Shown here: one piece after another, positions 62,424 to 64,000 of the stretch
Numbering within the stretch: the stretch's first letter is position 1
Layout: every line of letters starts with the position of its first letter
From: Cyanobacteriota bacterium
GTDB taxonomy: Bacteria; Cyanobacteriota; Cyanobacteriia; CACIAM-69d
Length of the DNA: 64,000 nucleotides
Assembly: GCA_022402445.1 (NCBI GenBank)
Contig: JAKRSF010000007.1
Span: 1 to 64,000, forward strand
Reading direction: 5' to 3'
The notes under the pieces: generated by a model
Databases searched by the model: none
What the model was told of the DNA's origin: nothing
The model's input: the letters and a program-made list of their open reading frames with translations, nothing else
Translations under genes and position numbers: made by a program

Positions 62424-64000
62424 ATGGATTTTTTTGGGTTGATGCTGTTGCGATCGCTAGGCCGCTGGCCAACCCTCTGGCGGGTGGGGGTCGGGGCGAT
62501 CGCGGTGGCGCTGGTGGGGGCGATCGCGGGGGAACGGACGGCGGCCAATCCGGCACCGACCACGCGATCGCAGCGATACCTCGCCTGTTTGCAGCGCTAC
62601 GGCGCAGAGCCCAATAACCTCGCCCTAGAGCAATGCAGCGGCGGCGGCGGCGCAATGGGCGATCCCCTACCGGCCCCGGCTAATCCCCCCATGGCCGCCC
62701 CCGCGACGGTTCCCGCCCCACCCCCAAGACCCCAGGCCCGCCCCGCGATCGCCCCGCCAGCAAGAGCCCAAACCGCAGCCCCCCAAGCCGCGATCGCCAC
62801 CTCCTACCGCGCCACGGAACGGATGCAAGCGGCCCTCGCCTGCCTGAGCCGCCACGGATCCGATCCCAACGCCGTCCTCGGGGAATGCGGAGCCTGGGGC
62901 AATGTCACCTTCAGCGGAGCCATGGCGGCGGCCAGCGGCGGCGGCAGCAACGGCATCTTTGGCAGCAGCGCCCTCAGTTTCGGCGCACCGGGGGCGATCG
63001 CCTCGGGGGGCAGCGCCGCCGTCAGCGCCTCGGGGGGATCAGGGGCCAGCAACGGCAACCGCAGGGGCGAAGGGCGACCCCCCACCGACGGCAATGGGGA
63101 CAGCAATGGCTTCCCCGTCGGGACCCCCAGCCGCACCCCTGGGGCACCGCGCACGGCGGAAGGGATTCCGGGCTTTTTTGATCCCGATCGCACCCCCTTC
63201 CTGTCCCCCAATGCCCAGCGCCCCGAACGTCGCCCGACGCCCTATGACGGCAATAACCTGGACACGGATCTGGGTCGCCTGGGCCTGACCCCCAGTGGCG
63301 ACGCCCTGGCGCGGGGTACCGTGTCGCCCCTCTTTGATCCGCGTCTGCTGGCGGAATTCATCTGCATCGAGTCGGGCAATGCCTACCGATTCTGTCGGGC
63401 GCGGCTGCCGGATGGGCCGTCGGGGCCGGGGGGGGCGATCGTCGCCACCGCCAGCGTTCCCTTCACCTGTGCCACGCCCGAATCGGAGTTGCAGGCGCGC
63501 AATGCGGCCCGTCTCCAGGCGGGGGAAACGACGTTTTATATCGGCTATGAGGTGAAGGAGCGGCAGAATTTTGACCCGATCGTGGCGCGGTTCGATCGCG
63601 GTCGCCAAACCTGGTGCCGCAATGACTATGAACTCACCCGCGATGACAGCACCGGCGTGGCGCTCCTGTGGGATGGGGGCGATCGCTTCTACGGAGCCTT
63701 TACGGATGCGGGGGATTTTGGCGAGGTGAGCGAAGATTTCCGGCGGTTTACGGCCTCGGGCTGGCTCAATCGCTACGGTCTGGGGAGCGGTGCCGAGGCA
63801 ACGGTGATTTTGCGGCTGGATCCGGCCACGGGTGTTCCCCGAACGGGCACCTATGTGACGGCGCTCCAGGGGAATGGGGCCAGCGGGCGATCTGTGCTCC
63901 AGCAGTGGGCTTTGGGGACGGATGGGACGGTGCAACTGCAACTGGATTCGGGCTTTTTCCCCCGCCGGGGCGATCGCGCGCCGTTCCAGTGCCGGGGCGG
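62424..64000 (+). CDS. Secreted Cys-motif protein of unknown function (3' end beyond window)
   Basis: ATG at 62424 opens a frame that runs without a stop to the window end (about 525 codons visible). The N-terminus MDFFGLMLLRSLGRWPTLWR and the following hydrophobic run form a signal peptide or anchor. Two related motifs follow: YLACLQRYGAEPNNLALEQC (about 50-69) and LACLSRHGSDPNAVLGECG (about 133-151), an internal duplication of a Cys-bounded unit, separated by Ala/Pro linker. A Gly/Ser-rich, then Pro/Thr-rich, linker leads to a C-terminal beta-rich part with further Cys (ICIESGNAYRFCRARLPDG, FTCATPES, WCRNDY) and the repeated terms YEVKERQNF and LDPATGVPRTGTYV. I do not recognise it. Confidence 0.7.
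   Translation, partial: MDFFGLMLLRSLGRWPTLWRVGVGAIAVALVGAIAGERTAANPAPTTRSQRYLACLQRYGAEPNNLALEQCSGGGGAMGDPLPAPANPPMAAPATVPAPPPRPQARPAIAPPARAQTAAPQAAIATSYRATERMQAALACLSRHGSDPNAVLGECGAWGNVTFSGAMAAASGGGSNGIFGSSALSFGAPGAIASGGSAAVSASGGSGASNGNRRGEGRPPTDGNGDSNGFPVGTPSRTPGAPRTAEGIPGFFDPDRTPFLSPNAQRPERRPTPYDGNNLDTDLGRLGLTPSGDALARGTVSPLFDPRLLAEFICIESGNAYRFCRARLPDGPSGPGGAIVATASVPFTCATPESELQARNAARLQAGETTFYIGYEVKERQNFDPIVARFDRGRQTWCRNDYELTRDDSTGVALLWDGGDRFYGAFTDAGDFGEVSEDFRRFTASGWLNRYGLGSGAEATVILRLDPATGVPRTGTYVTALQGNGASGRSVLQQWALGTDGTVQLQLDSGFFPRRGDRAPFQCRG

Overview
This window is cyanobacterial chromosome. The octamer GCGATCGC (HIP1) and its overlapping extensions recur in nearly every gene and spacer. 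The gene content agrees: psbM, an nrt/narB/narM nitrate assimilation cluster under a textbook NtcA promoter, a DASH cryptochrome, an HpsL-like polysaccharide protein (a family best known from filamentous, hormogonium-forming species) and a PEP-CTERM protein. The DNA is GC-rich, except for a visibly AT-richer, HIP1-poor stretch at about 2.2-8.1 kb. I cannot name the genus from the sequence alone.

Layout. 0-8 kb, minus strand: a giant Ser/Thr-kinase/ATPase/GAF/histidine-kinase protein, a SAM hydroxide adenosyltransferase, trmD and a 60-aa unknown. 8-14 kb: cryptochrome DASH, psbM, a flavoprotein without redox cysteines, a Spx/ArsC-like protein, HU, and a pentapeptide-repeat/PPC-like protein divergent from the nitrate cluster. 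14.4-23.2 kb, plus strand: NtcA promoter, nrtB, nrtA, nrtC, nrtD, narB and narM, that is nitrate ABC import, nitrate reduction and the reductase accessory protein. Gene order is permuted (nrtB before nrtA) and nirA is not in the window. 23-32.7 kb: a Cas4/RecB-like Fe-S nuclease, a lipoprotein, a PfkB (HldE-like) kinase, dTDP-glucose 4,6-dehydratase, tRNA-Arg(CCU), a PgpH-type 7TM-HD phosphodiesterase, a degenerate ADP-ribosylglycohydrolase, an alpha/beta hydrolase and a peptidoglycan-binding protein. 33-43.5 kb: a PEP-CTERM protein, rpsU, murF, a membrane GTPase, an ArnT-like glycosyltransferase, a conserved membrane protein and a beta-CASP/MBL protein with a Cys-rich tail. 43.5-51.7 kb: a 40-aa membrane peptide, a methyltransferase, a glycine-zipper membrane protein, a RibD-like reductase overlapping a prepilin, then a response regulator, a PhnD-like lipoprotein and a membrane histidine kinase, and a DUF192 protein. 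51.8-64 kb: mnmG, a secreted hypothetical, pgm, an EVE protein, a cyclopropane fatty acid synthase, an HpsL-like protein, an LCP protein and a truncated secreted protein running off the end.

The clearest functional unit is the nitrate cluster: one NtcA-activated promoter, perfect at the GTA-N8-TAC and N22-TAN3T level, reads into import (NrtABCD) and reduction (NarB/NarM). The best candidate for an undescribed system is the response regulator / PhnD-like lipoprotein / histidine kinase row at 46.9-51 kb. It has no transporter genes and looks like a ligand-sensing relay in which a binding lipoprotein feeds a sensor kinase. Several cell-envelope genes (murF, LCP, peptidoglycan-binding protein, glycosyltransferase, HpsL-like, sugar-nucleotide enzymes, pgm) are scattered through the window rather than forming one operon. 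No CRISPR array, insertion sequence, rRNA or prophage was seen.
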